NCBI RefSeq assembly: GCF_002289575.1
Contig: NZ_NTGA01000019.1
Span: 62,001 to 126,000, forward strand
DNA from: Dietzia natronolimnaea
GTDB lineage: Bacteria > Actinomycetota > Actinomycetes > Mycobacteriales > Mycobacteriaceae
Direction of reading: 5' to 3'
Length of the DNA stretch: 64,000 nt
The notes beneath the pieces are model-generated. The model made no database searches and was not told where the DNA came from. It saw only the letters and a program-made list of their open reading frames with translations. This document shows, piece after piece, positions 33,086 through 42,498 of this stretch; the first letter of the stretch is position 1; each line of letters starts with the position of its first letter. The position numbers and the translations under genes were made by a program.

Positions 33086-35727
33086 GGCCGACGGTGGTCG
33101 AGTTCGACGACATCACCGACGACCGCTACGGCGGGAAGGCCGCGGGTCTGGCAGGACTCCGGCGCCTCGGCCTGGACGTACCGCACGGATTCGTGATCGC
33201 GGACGCGTCGGCGGACCTCGTCGTCGTCGACCTCTCCCGCTTGTTCCACCGCATGGCCGACGCGGGCGCGACGCCGGTGGCCGTGAGGTCCTCGGCGGCC
33301 GGGGAGGACGGCGGGGACCACTCGTTCGCCGGCCAGTACGACACGGTGCTGGGCGTGGACTCGGCCGAGCGCTTCGTCGACGCCGTGCGCACGTGCGTGG
33401 CGTCGGTGGAGTCCGGCCGCGCGTCGTCCTATCGCGCCGATCCGGCGGCCGGCACCGGGGCCGTTCCGGCGACCACGGACACGGCCACCGCCCCGCCGCC
33501 CATGCACCTGGTGGTGCAACAGATGGTGGACGCGCGCGCCGCCGGTGTGGTGTTCACGGCGGACCCCACCAGCGGCCGGCGCGACCTCATGGTGATCGAC
33601 GCGGTCCCCGGCCTGGGCGAGTCGCTGGTCGACGGATCGGCGTCAGCTGACCACCTGATCCTGGATTCCGCCGGCGGGGTGGCCCTGCGGGAGTACGACG
33701 ACGAGGGCGTCCTGTCCCCGGAGGAGATCGCAGAGATCAGGTCGGGCGCCCTGCGCGCGGAGCAGAACTGGGGTCGGCCGATGGACCTCGAGTGGGCGAT
33801 CGACAGGGGCGGCAGGCTCTGGTGGCTGCAGGCCAGACCCATCACCACGTTGCCCGCCGACCTGGCGGAGATGGACTCACCCCTGGCCGGCGAGGACCAC
33901 GTCTACACGCGCTGCAACATCGGCGAGATGATGCCGGGGGCGTTCTGCCCCCTGACGGCGTCGGTTTCGGGGTTCGCGATCGACTACGCCATGCAGCAGA
34001 TCCAGGTGGTGGCCCGAGCCCAGCCGAGCTACGACCGGCCGTGGCTGCAGGTGGGGTACTTCTCCGGGCACATGTTCCTCAACCTCACCGAGGGCACGTC
34101 ACTGAGCTCGGGCATCGTGGGCAACTCGCTCGAGCAGTTCTCCACCTCGATCTGCGGGCGGGTGGTCGAGGAGCTGGTGCCCAAGCCGCCCAAGCCGTTC
34201 CTGCGCCGACTCGGCAACACCTTCCGTCTGTCCTCCCACGCGCTGTCGGCCGGACCCGCCATCCGGAGACTGCCGGGGCGGATCGCCGACTGGCGGGTCC
34301 CGGCCGACGACGACCCGCGGCGGGTGATGGAGCAGTTGGAGGCGGGGGTCGAGCTGTACTGCGACGTCACGCTGACCCACGTGCGCTCGTCCTCCCGTGC
34401 CGCGGTCGCCGCCAACATCCTCGAGAGCGTCCTGATCTCCCGAGCGGTCAAGGCCGGCCGGGGCGAGGACTCAGGACGCACCGAGGCGGCGCGGCTCATG
34501 GCAGGTGCCTCCGACGTGGAGAGCGCGGTCATGCTGGAGCAGCTGGACGCGGTGGTCCGCGCCGTCGCCGCCGATCCCGCGGCCGCCGAGGGGTTCCTCG
34601 CCACCGATCCCGGTGACGCTGTCACCACCCTGCGGGCCTCGAGCGGTACCGCGGGCTCGATGCTGCGAGCGTTCCTGGATCGTCACGGTCACCGCGGGTA
34701 CCGCGAGCTGTGCATGCGCGATCCCTCCTGGGCCGACGATCCCGAGGGGCTCGGGGCGATGATGCAGGTGATGGTCCGGTCAGCGCGGGGGTCGGGGCCG
34801 GGGCCCGATCTGGCCGGCTCCGAACCGGGCAGCTCCAAGCCGGGCAGCCCCAAGCCGGGCACCTCCCCGCGATCCGCCCCTCCGATCCCGCCTCGCGCTC
34901 CGACCTCCGGGGGCGGATCGATCTCCGAGGGGCAGATCGTGGCGGCGACAGGCGTGGACGCGGCAGGTGCAGGCGCCGCAGGTGTGGGCGCGACAGATGC
35001 AGACGCGGCAGGTGTGGGCGCGGCAGGCGCAGACGCGGATGTCCGCGAGGCCGTCTCGCCCGTCATCCGACTGCTCGCCCGGTTCGCGCAGGAGGGCGCG
35101 CGTGGGCGGGAGGAGACCAAGTCGACGATGGCGCTGATGGCGCACGCGCTCAAGCGGGGCTACCGCCATCTCGGCGAGGTCTTGGCCGCGGCCGGACGAC
35201 TGCCCGACCCGGACCTGGTGTTCTTCTTCGACCGTGCGGAGCTGGGCAAGATCGTGGAGCCAGGGGAGATCGGCGATCTCGTTGACTGCGCGGTCGGGCG
35301 CCGGGAGGCGCTGGCGTTCCAGGACGTGCTGGAGTTCCCCGATGTGTCGGTCGGTCGCCCGGTCCCGCTGATAGCCCGGCCCCCGCGTGAGGCTGCGGGC
35401 GGGGAGATCATCGGCCGACCCGCGAGCCGGGGGTCGGTGGAGGGCGTGGTGCGCGTGGCGAGGTCGATTCTGGACGCCCGCGAGGTGCAGCCGGGCGAGA
35501 TCCTGGTCGCGCCCGTCACGGATGTGGGCTGGACTCCGTACTTCACAGTGATCGCGGCGCTGGTCACCGACATCGGCAGCTCTGTCTCCCACGGGGCCGT
35601 GGTCGCGCGCGAGTACGGGCTGCCCTGCGTGGTCAACACCCTGGTCGCCACGCAGACGCTGCGGACCGGTGACCGCGTCCGCGTGGACGGGGACCGGGGG
35701 GTGGTGACGCGGCTCGATCAGGCGTGA
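33082..35727 (+). CDS. PEP synthase/rifampin phosphotransferase-like enzyme
   Basis: An 881-residue protein with an N-terminal ATP-grasp PEP/pyruvate-binding domain (about 10-270; KAAGLAGLRRLGLDVPHGF, AVRSSAAGEDGGDHSFAGQY, DLEWAIDRGGRLWWLQARPI), a central substrate-type domain (about 275-700) and a C-terminal swivelling phosphohistidine domain (about 785-875) with His837 in SSVSHGAVVARE. This order and length match rifampin phosphotransferase and other small-molecule dikinases more than classical PEP synthase, which ends in a PEP barrel. A proline/glycine-rich and then alanine/glycine repeat linker occupies about 572-655. It is last in a TetR-controlled operon with an F420 oxidoreductase. The substrate is unknown. 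Confidence 0.83.
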   Translation: MRPTVVEFDDITDDRYGGKAAGLAGLRRLGLDVPHGFVIADASADLVVVDLSRLFHRMADAGATPVAVRSSAAGEDGGDHSFAGQYDTVLGVDSAERFVDAVRTCVASVESGRASSYRADPAAGTGAVPATTDTATAPPPMHLVVQQMVDARAAGVVFTADPTSGRRDLMVIDAVPGLGESLVDGSASADHLILDSAGGVALREYDDEGVLSPEEIAEIRSGALRAEQNWGRPMDLEWAIDRGGRLWWLQARPITTLPADLAEMDSPLAGEDHVYTRCNIGEMMPGAFCPLTASVSGFAIDYAMQQIQVVARAQPSYDRPWLQVGYFSGHMFLNLTEGTSLSSGIVGNSLEQFSTSICGRVVEELVPKPPKPFLRRLGNTFRLSSHALSAGPAIRRLPGRIADWRVPADDDPRRVMEQLEAGVELYCDVTLTHVRSSSRAAVAANILESVLISRAVKAGRGEDSGRTEAARLMAGASDVESAVMLEQLDAVVRAVAADPAAAEGFLATDPGDAVTTLRASSGTAGSMLRAFLDRHGHRGYRELCMRDPSWADDPEGLGAMMQVMVRSARGSGPGPDLAGSEPGSSKPGSPKPGTSPRSAPPIPPRAPTSGGGSISEGQIVAATGVDAAGAGAAGVGATDADAAGVGAAGADADVREAVSPVIRLLARFAQEGARGREETKSTMALMAHALKRGYRHLGEVLAAAGRLPDPDLVFFFDRAELGKIVEPGEIGDLVDCAVGRREALAFQDVLEFPDVSVGRPVPLIARPPREAAGGEIIGRPASRGSVEGVVRVARSILDAREVQPGEILVAPVTDVGWTPYFTVIAALVTDIGSSVSHGAVVAREYGLPCVVNTLVATQTLRTGDRVRVDGDRGVVTRLDQA
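34978..35037 (+). repeat. 30-bp tandem repeat encoding an Ala/Gly-rich linker
   Basis: The segments 34978-35007 and 35008-35037 each begin GCAGGTGTGGGCGCG and end GCAGACGCG, differing at about three positions. Shorter, more diverged copies lie upstream from about 34948. The repeat encodes AGVGATDADA-type units in the linker of the PEP-synthase-like protein, and its period keeps the frame. Confidence 0.75.
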
Positions 35728-35764
35728 CCTCTGCTCGGGGCCATCCGCTGCTGCTCACCTGCAG

Positions 35765-37141
35765 CTACCGCCCTGCATCGTTCTCAGCTGGGTTCGCTTC
35801 CGCAGTCTCCGCGCCGTCCTGTGACGAGAGAGCGACCGAGGCGATCTCCGGTGGCTGAACGGTCTCGGGCTCGAACTCGCGCAGTTGTGGTGGACGAGGC
35901 GTCCACCCCTTGATGTGCTGGACCACGTCGCTGTAGAAGTCGTCGACCACGTCGACAACCGAGTCGATGAAACTCCCCCTTCCGCGCGCCTTCTTCGTGC
36001 CCAACGGGACGATCATCGTGACCTGGAACTTCTTGATCTCTTTCTTGGGGTCGGCAATGAGGGTGGATGGGTCCTCCCTGGCCTTACCCAGCAACTCTGC
36101 CGTACCGGGTCCGCGCGCATTGGCCACGAACGCCTCGATACGCGTGCCCTCGGGCGCGTGCTTCAGTTGGCGAATCAACCAACTAACGCGCGTCGTTGCG
36201 CGGCTGGATTTGGGCGCCTCCACCTCAACCTGGCACGTGACCTGGGACGCCCTGAGGTCGGCCGTCACGTGTATCGGAGCCACAGTGTCCGGGATACGGA
36301 TCGCACCAGTCATCCGGCCGTCGGCCACCAAGCTGGCCAGGACTGCCTGCGCGCGGAGAGACGGATCAGCGGCCTCCTTTCTGCTACGAACCTGGATGAC
36401 GTCGGTCCCGAGCTGTCTTCCGAGGCGCAGGGTGACAAAACGGAGCAGGCCGTCGAATCGCGCAACTACCTCAGCGGCACCGGGATCACCGGGGCGCAGG
36501 GTCCCCGAGGCGACAGCGTTACGAACGCTCACCCAATGGGCGCCCATATCCTCCAACTCCATAGCGCCGGACCTGGGGTGCTCGAGATAACGGATCAGCT
36601 CACCGAGGATCCAGGCCTGCTCGGGATCCGACACACCTCGGTGCTCCTTCTGCAGGACTGCGGTGGAGAGCACGAGAGTCCAGGACCAGTGGTGCAGAGC
36701 TACTTTGCGGATCTTGCGTTTGTCGACCCTGGTCGGATGCTCACCGAGCATCGGTGGGATCTCGTTGCTGATGGTGATGAGTGCGTCGAAGCCCTGGGAC
36801 CTCGCGACGTCCAGGTACGTCTCGAGTTGCCCGGTTTCGAGGACATTCCGGCCGGTCTTGACCTCCACCAGAGCGGTCCACGTCAGCTTGCCCCGTCGGA
36901 TCCGTATCAGACCATCGGGAAAGCACTTCTTCTCGCCCTGTTCGAAGGGGACCTCGATGTAGGTCTCGATGGCGCCCGCAGGCGCCCCGAGAGGTTTCAG
37001 CAGGGCACGGCCGAACTCCTTGACCACTGACATGACAGCCAGAAGCGCTGAGGTCGCCCGACGTTCCTGCTCCTCAGCGCCTGAAATTCCAGACGTGGGG
37101 ATCAGTCGGGCTTCGTGCCAGGACTCCACTTGCTCGGTCAT
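35765..37141 (-). CDS. Uncharacterised protein with PD-(D/E)XK nuclease-like core
   Basis: A 458-residue protein I cannot assign to a named family. Residues about 58-105 hold a PD-(D/E)XK-like pattern: PDGLIRIRRG, then TALVEVKTG and a following QLETYLDVAR helix, as in restriction-type nucleases. The middle and C-terminal parts have no recognised domain. The N-terminal MTEQVESWHEARLIP and acidic Ala/Glu-rich C-terminal tail are unusual. Codons look less GC-rich than neighbouring genes, which suggests transfer. ATG 37141 has GGGAG upstream. It has no operon partner. A nuclease or defence role is inference only. Confidence 0.7.
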   Translation of the reverse strand: MTEQVESWHEARLIPTSGISGAEEQERRATSALLAVMSVVKEFGRALLKPLGAPAGAIETYIEVPFEQGEKKCFPDGLIRIRRGKLTWTALVEVKTGRNVLETGQLETYLDVARSQGFDALITISNEIPPMLGEHPTRVDKRKIRKVALHHWSWTLVLSTAVLQKEHRGVSDPEQAWILGELIRYLEHPRSGAMELEDMGAHWVSVRNAVASGTLRPGDPGAAEVVARFDGLLRFVTLRLGRQLGTDVIQVRSRKEAADPSLRAQAVLASLVADGRMTGAIRIPDTVAPIHVTADLRASQVTCQVEVEAPKSSRATTRVSWLIRQLKHAPEGTRIEAFVANARGPGTAELLGKAREDPSTLIADPKKEIKKFQVTMIVPLGTKKARGRGSFIDSVVDVVDDFYSDVVQHIKGWTPRPPQLREFEPETVQPPEIASVALSSQDGAETAEANPAENDAGR

Positions 37142-37559
37142 AGGTGCTCCCGTCGCGGCGTGCCGCACGTCGTCACCGCCCGCTGACAACGGGGGGAGAC
37201 GGAGGCGCGTTCATGTCTCAGCGTGCAACACCGGCATCACGAGCGCGCCGGTACAACCCGAATTCGTCTGGGCAATTGCGTCACAGGTCCGTGGAGAATC
37301 GGACCGAGTGGGCGAGAATGGCTGTGCGCCAAAGCAGGTCATGCCACACTGCAAAGAGCGACGAGCGTCGCAGATCGGGACTCCCGTGAGCTCCGATTCG
37401 GCGCCCGACAGTTTCGGCCGTATCCCCTCCCCCTCCCCCGACTCGGCTTCCCTCCCCGAGTATCGGCTCGAGGCCTTCGCCACCGTGATGATCGCCGCTG
37501 CGACACGCCGTGCCGGCCACGACCGAGACCCCCAACTTCTCCGACGAGAGGACCAGATC
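37142..37559. other. 418-bp divergent intergenic region
   Basis: This lies between the nuclease-like gene (minus) and the SDR gene (plus), and must hold both promoters. It is noticeably less GC-rich around 37230-37400. An in-frame GTG at 37386 could extend the SDR by 58 residues, but that extension is Ser/Pro-rich, lacks a ribosome binding site and is absent from the family. I see no RNA gene or clear operator. Confidence 0.4.
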
Positions 37560-38402
37560 ATGACAGGACAACTGGACGGCAAGGTCGCCTTCATCACCGG
37601 AGCGGCACGAGGACAGGGACGCAGCCACGCGGTACGTCTCGCCGAGGACGGCGCCGACATCATCGCCGTCGACATCTGTGCACCGATCGCCTCACTCGAA
37701 GGGTTCTACGACCTGCCCACGCAGGAGGACCTCGAGGAAACCGTGCGCCTGGTCGAGGCACAGGGGCGCCGCATCGTCGCGCGGGTCGCCGACGTGCGGG
37801 ACCTACCGGCGCTCACCGATGCAGTGTCCGCCGGGGTCGCCGAGCTGGGCAGCGTCGACATCATCGTGGCCAACGCCGGCATCTTCACCTTCGGGCAGGA
37901 GACCCACAAGATCGAGCAGCAGTCCTGGAACGATATCCAGGACATCAACCTCACCGGTGTCTGGCACACCTACGCGGCGGCGGCCGAACATCTGCTCGCC
38001 GCCGGACCGGGCGGATCCGTCATCATCATCTCCTCGCTCGCGGGTTTCAAGGGGTTGGCGAACGTCGCCGCGTACACCGCCGCCAAGCACGGGATCGTCG
38101 GGCTGATGAAGGTCCTGGCCAACGAGCTCGGCCCGCACGGCATCAGGGTCAACACCATCCACCCCAACTCCATCGACACCCCGATGGTGAAGAACGCCAA
38201 GACGTTCGGGCTCTTCCGGCCGGACCTCGACGACCCGCAGGCCGAAGACGCCCACGACGCCTTCGCCGGCCTCAACCCCATGGGCAAGGCCTGGATCGAG
38301 TCGATCCACGTCTCCAACGCCGTCGCCTGGCTGGCCTCGGACCAGGCTTACTACGTCTCGGGCGGGGAGATCCCGGTGGACGGCGGCGCCTCGGTCCACT
38401 GA
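37560..38402 (+). CDS. Mycofactocin-coupled SDR oxidoreductase
   Basis: A 280-residue classical short-chain dehydrogenase. The cofactor motif GAARGQGRSHAVRLAEDGAD (about 14-33), the conserved VDICAP after it and the insert near LPTQEDLEETVRLVE are typical of the mycofactocin-dependent SDR group (TIGR03971), in which bound NAD is recycled by mycofactocin. The catalytic YTAAKHG (Tyr and Lys) is present near 174-180. ATG 37560 has GAGAGGA upstream. The mycofactocin biosynthesis genes are not in this window. The alcohol substrate is unknown. Confidence 0.9.
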   Translation: MTGQLDGKVAFITGAARGQGRSHAVRLAEDGADIIAVDICAPIASLEGFYDLPTQEDLEETVRLVEAQGRRIVARVADVRDLPALTDAVSAGVAELGSVDIIVANAGIFTFGQETHKIEQQSWNDIQDINLTGVWHTYAAAAEHLLAAGPGGSVIIISSLAGFKGLANVAAYTAAKHGIVGLMKVLANELGPHGIRVNTIHPNSIDTPMVKNAKTFGLFRPDLDDPQAEDAHDAFAGLNPMGKAWIESIHVSNAVAWLASDQAYYVSGGEIPVDGGASVH

Positions 38403-38460
38403 CCGCTCCGAGAACCGTTGCTCCTCACCACCCGTCGGCGAGGGGCCGCGGACGGACCGC

Positions 38461-39516
38461 TCACCGGGGGTAGACGAAGCCGCGCCGCACGCGCGCCCCG
38501 CTCGGGGGCGTCGACGCCTCCCCCATGTCCGAGGTCAGCACCCGCAGCTCGAGGTCCCCCGAACGGCAGATCACCGTTCGACCACGACGTCCGTAGAGGC
38601 TGGTGACCACCTCGACGGGCAACACGCCGTCGCCGGTGGGCTGGTCCACGAGTTCCACGCCGTCGGGCGGGAGCGCGAGGTGCGCGGGGCCGTCAACGGC
38701 CCCGGACTGGAACTCCAGCACGTCGCGGTCGACCACGACCCTGCCGTCGTCCGATCGGAACCGGCCGTCGCCCATGCTGCCGGCCACACACGTCGCGTCG
38801 TGCAGGAACCGCGCCACGAACTCGCTGTTCGGCGCGGAGTCGAGTTCCGCGGGCGTCCCCGCCTGCACGAGACGACCCCTGTTGAGCACCGCGACCTGAT
38901 CGCCGATTGCCAACGCCTCGTCACGATCGTGCGTCACGTGCACCATCGTGAGCTGATGTTCCGCGGCGAGCCTGCGCAGCATCAACCGCAGGCTCGCCCG
39001 CAACGGCTCATCGAGGGCGGAGAGCGCCTCGTCCAGCAGCAGCACGGCGGGCCTGGCGACGAGTGCCCGGGCCAGGGCGACCCGCTGTCGCTGACCGCCC
39101 GAGAGGGTGTCCGGCGCGCGGCCGGCCAGGTCCCGCAGTTCGACGGTGTCGAGCACCTCCGCCACGCGCGTCTCACGATCCGTCCGATTCCACCGGGCGC
39201 GCCTTAGCGGATAGGCCACGTTTTCGGCGACGCTCATATGCGGCCACACCGCGTGGTGCTGGAAGACCATGCCCAGTCCCCGGCGCTCGGGCGGCACCAT
39301 GACCCCGTCGCCCACCAGCACGTGGTCCCCGACCCGGATGGTGCCGGAGTCGGGTGTGACGAACCCCGCCACCGATCGCAGGAACGTCGACTTGCCGGAG
39401 CCGGACGGGCCCACGAGGGCCAGGATCCGGCCGGCGTCCACCCGGAGGTCCACCGACTCGAGGGCTCGTGTGGAGCCGAAGCGTACACCCACCGCTGTGG
39501 CATCGAGTTCAGACAT
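38461..39516 (-). CDS. fbpC: Iron(III)-type ABC transporter ATP-binding protein
   Basis: A 351-residue ABC ATPase: Walker A GPSGSGKST (about 36-44), Q-loop near 85, signature LSGGQRQRVALARAL (about 139-153), Walker B VLLLDEAL, H-loop VHVTHDRDEAL, then a C-terminal TOBE-like regulatory region (about 240-351). It is the last gene of the operon binding protein-permease-ATPase and starts 8 bp inside the permease gene. The set resembles FbpABC/AfuABC ferric iron importers; other anions or thiamine cannot be excluded on sequence alone. Confidence 0.88.
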   Translation of the reverse strand: MSELDATAVGVRFGSTRALESVDLRVDAGRILALVGPSGSGKSTFLRSVAGFVTPDSGTIRVGDHVLVGDGVMVPPERRGLGMVFQHHAVWPHMSVAENVAYPLRRARWNRTDRETRVAEVLDTVELRDLAGRAPDTLSGGQRQRVALARALVARPAVLLLDEALSALDEPLRASLRLMLRRLAAEHQLTMVHVTHDRDEALAIGDQVAVLNRGRLVQAGTPAELDSAPNSEFVARFLHDATCVAGSMGDGRFRSDDGRVVVDRDVLEFQSGAVDGPAHLALPPDGVELVDQPTGDGVLPVEVVTSLYGRRGRTVICRSGDLELRVLTSDMGEASTPPSGARVRRGFVYPR

Positions 39517-41125
39517 TCAGCTTCCCTGTCTCCGAGTCGGACCTGGTTAACCTGGACCCGAACAGTGCCAGCACCACCAACCCCACCAGCATGAGGATCA
39601 CCGAGAGCGCGGATGAGGCGTTGACGTCGCCCGCCCTCTGGTATTGAAAGATCACCACGCCGAGGGTCTGCGTCCCCGGCGAGACGAGCAGAACAGACAA
39701 CGTCAGCTCGCGCACGGCGGTGACGGCCACCATGATCGCGCCGATCCCCGCGGCAGGCAACGCCAGACGCACGCTCGTGTCGAGGTGCGCCCGGAACGGG
39801 CCCGCACCGCCGATCCTGGCGGCCTCCTCCATCGAGGAGTGCATCCCGGCCAGTGGACCGCGCACCGTCTGGACGACGATCGCCGCGAACGCGGTGACGT
39901 AGGCGCCGAGGATCACCCAGCCCGTGTTGTACAGCCCGGTGTACCGGCCCAGGATGAGCCACCCGGTGGCGATGACCAGTCCGGGGACGGCCTGCGGGAG
40001 CAGCACCGTCAACAGCATCGGCTCCCGGTCGGCCCGGGCGAGGCGGGTGGTGAACAGGCCCACCGCCAGACCGAGGATCCCGCAGATCACCCCGGCCCCG
40101 ATCGAGAGGACCACCGAGTTGGTGGCGCCGTTGATCGTCTGGGCGGAGGTGAGCACACGCTGGTAGTTGCCCAGCGTCATGGTCTCGAGGGTCAACGGCA
40201 CCCCGGGAGCCGGCAGGAGGGACCTGACGGCGAGCCCGGCCAGCGGGGCCACGGTGGTGACGAGGCCGAACGCCCAGGCCGCGGTCGAGACGCCGGCCCG
40301 CGACCGCCCGAGCGACATGGGTTCGAACTCCCGACCGGACCCACCGAATTCCACGACACGCTTCGACATCCGTCGATCGAGGACCGTGCCGAGCACGCCG
40401 AGCACCAGCAGGATGATGCCGATCTGTGAGACCACTTGGAGTGGCGAGTCCACGGTCCCGGACTCGAGGTACCGGTAGACCATCGTCGACAGTGTGTCGA
40501 GACCGCCCGGGACACCCACGATGATCGGGATGCCGAAGTCGCCGATGCTGCTGACGAACGTCAGCGTGAACGCCGCCGCGATGGCCGGCCGGATGAGCGG
40601 GAGGGTCACATCCAGCTGGGTCCGCAGTGGTGTGGCACCGCCCATCCGTGCGGCCTCGACCAGATCCGCGGGGATCCTGCGCAACGCGGCGGCCACCACG
40701 AAGTAGGCGACGGGATAGCTGTGCAACGTCAGGAGGAACGCCACGCCCGAGAACCCGTAGAAGTCCCAGGGCGCGAACCCCAGCGTGCGGTCGATGAGCC
40801 CGCCCCGGGTGACCAGGCCCGTCCAGGCGATCGCTCCGATGAACGGCGGGACGAACAGCGGGGTGAGCAACAGCAGCTTCAGTGGCCCGCGCCCCGCCAG
40901 GTCGGTCCGGTCGAGCAGGAACGCCATCACGGTGCCGATCACGACCGCCCCGACCGCCGCCGCGAGCGAGGTGGTCAGGCTGTTCACCGCGGCCTGCACG
41001 ATGCCACCGTCGAGGAGAAGCGGCAGGTGGTTGGCCCCGAACGCCAGCGAGACGACGAGAGCCAGGGGCAGGACCGCGATCCCGAGGAGCGAAGACCAGA
41101 GGACGATCCGGATCGGCAGGGTCAC
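39509..41125 (-). CDS. fbpB: Iron(III)-type ABC transporter permease (fused, two permease domains)
   Basis: A 538-residue membrane protein with about twelve hydrophobic segments made of two permease halves, each with a coupling loop (EAARMGGATPLRTQLDVTLP near 153 and EEAARIGGAGPFRAHLDTSV near 435). This is the FbpB/AfuB layout. The family N-terminus suggests GTG 41125; the longer upstream frame is the antisense shadow of the binding-protein gene. It lies between fbpA and fbpC and forms the membrane channel. Confidence 0.9.
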   Translation of the reverse strand: MTLPIRIVLWSSLLGIAVLPLALVVSLAFGANHLPLLLDGGIVQAAVNSLTTSLAAAVGAVVIGTVMAFLLDRTDLAGRGPLKLLLLTPLFVPPFIGAIAWTGLVTRGGLIDRTLGFAPWDFYGFSGVAFLLTLHSYPVAYFVVAAALRRIPADLVEAARMGGATPLRTQLDVTLPLIRPAIAAAFTLTFVSSIGDFGIPIIVGVPGGLDTLSTMVYRYLESGTVDSPLQVVSQIGIILLVLGVLGTVLDRRMSKRVVEFGGSGREFEPMSLGRSRAGVSTAAWAFGLVTTVAPLAGLAVRSLLPAPGVPLTLETMTLGNYQRVLTSAQTINGATNSVVLSIGAGVICGILGLAVGLFTTRLARADREPMLLTVLLPQAVPGLVIATGWLILGRYTGLYNTGWVILGAYVTAFAAIVVQTVRGPLAGMHSSMEEAARIGGAGPFRAHLDTSVRLALPAAGIGAIMVAVTAVRELTLSVLLVSPGTQTLGVVIFQYQRAGDVNASSALSVILMLVGLVVLALFGSRLTRSDSETGKLNV

Positions 41126-41171
41126 GGGAGCACTCGAGGTAGGGGGCGGGGTCGGTGGCGGACGCGTGGCG

Positions 41172-42218
41172 TCAGCGGATCGCCTCGGTGAACGCCGACA
41201 CGGCGGCGGCCTGGTTCCGGGCGATCGCCTGGAGGTTCTGGTCGAACAGCGCGATCTGGTCCAGGGACGGGGCGTTCTCCGGGGTACCCACGTCGTCGCG
41301 GACCGGCAGGTAGTTCTGCTCGACGGCGATCTCCTGACCGCGGGTGGAGACGATGAAGTCGAGGAACAGCTCGGCCGCCTCCGGGTCGCGGGCGTCGGCG
41401 AACACCGCACCCGGCTGTGTGATGTAGGGGACCCCCTCCTCGGGGTAGCTGACGCCGATCGGCGACCCCGCCGCGGCGAGGTCGCGCACGAGGTAGTCCA
41501 CCACGATCCCGATCGGCCGCGATCCCTCGGCGACGGCCTGTGCCACCGGGCCGTTCGACTCGGCGACCTGAGGGGCGTTCGCTCCCAACTCCTCGATCCA
41601 CTCCGGTCCGAGGTCCGGGTTCAGGCTCCACGCCGAGGCGTTGAACGCGGCGGCACCGGAGATGTCCGGATTGGGCAGGATGACCTGTCCGGAGTAGTCC
41701 GGCTCGGCCAGCTCGGCCCACGAGGTCGGCGGCTCGTCGACGTCGTTCGTGTTGTAGGCGATCACCGTGGGGATGATCCGCGTCCCCACGTAGTAGCCGT
41801 CCGGGTCCACCGCGACCTCGAGCAGTGCGTCGGGGTCGCTCGGGGTGAACTCCCGGAACAGGTCCTGATCCTTGTAGCCCTCGAACGTCGGGACGTCGGC
41901 CGCGAGCAGCACATCGGCACCGATCTCTCCCGTGGCCTGCTCCGCTGCGATGCGGGCGCGCAGATCACCCGTCCCGGCGCGGAACACCTCGACCGTGATG
42001 TCGGGCTGCTCCTCGTTGAACGCGGAGATGATCTCGTCGATCTTGGCCTGGGGTTCGGAGGTGTACAGGGTGACGGTGCCGGTGACCCCGTCCCCGCTCG
42101 CCGTGGCCTCGCCACCGTCGCCCGGCTCGGCGCACGCCGTGAGCGTGAGGGCGCCGGCCGCCGCGAGAGCGGCTGCCCGGGCGAGGAAACGCGTTCCGAT
42201 TCGAGCGGTGGTCGTCAT
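41172..42218 (-). CDS. fbpA: Iron(III)-type ABC transporter binding lipoprotein
   Basis: A 348-residue extracellular binding protein. The lipoprotein signal ends LTAC at about residue 29. It has the family start VTLYTSEPQAKIDEIISAFN, then YNTNDVDEPPTSWAELAEPD, GQVILPNPDISGAAA and VPYITQPGAVFAD. This is the ferric iron-binding subfamily; tyrosine ligands are plausible but not proven here. It begins the fbpABC operon. A GAGGAG ribosome binding site lies upstream of ATG 42218. I looked for a DtxR/IdeR-type box in the 280-bp upstream region and found none. Confidence 0.9.
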   Translation of the reverse strand: MTTTARIGTRFLARAAALAAAGALTLTACAEPGDGGEATASGDGVTGTVTLYTSEPQAKIDEIISAFNEEQPDITVEVFRAGTGDLRARIAAEQATGEIGADVLLAADVPTFEGYKDQDLFREFTPSDPDALLEVAVDPDGYYVGTRIIPTVIAYNTNDVDEPPTSWAELAEPDYSGQVILPNPDISGAAAFNASAWSLNPDLGPEWIEELGANAPQVAESNGPVAQAVAEGSRPIGIVVDYLVRDLAAAGSPIGVSYPEEGVPYITQPGAVFADARDPEAAELFLDFIVSTRGQEIAVEQNYLPVRDDVGTPENAPSLDQIALFDQNLQAIARNQAAAVSAFTEAIR

Positions 42219-42498
42219 TGTGTTGTGATCTCCTCAGATGCCGAGTGGGCCACGGTGATCCGTGACAGTCCACCGTGACATCTCAGGATTCTGCCCCAGT
42301 TCCTTTCGCCTGAACGCCAGATGAACAACGCCGGAGGACCCGGCGGCGGGTCGCCCGACGGGCCGGCGATGGCGTGCTGAGTAGATGCACGGGGGCTGCC
42401 CTTTTTGAACCTGCCGCAAGTAGACCGGAACAGGACTAGATTAATTTCCGTTGATCGCAACCGCGATCGACCCACTCCTCCCAAGCGAGGTACCCAGA

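Noticed and set aside
37386-37559. N-terminal extension of the mycofactocin SDR from GTG 37386
   Set aside because: The extra 58 residues are Ser/Pro-rich, have no ribosome binding site and are not part of the SDR fold; ATG 37560 has a good ribosome binding site.
42219-42498. DtxR/IdeR-type iron box in front of fbpA
   Set aside because: No TTAGGTTAGCCTAACCT-like palindrome is present on either strand, so iron control is not claimed.
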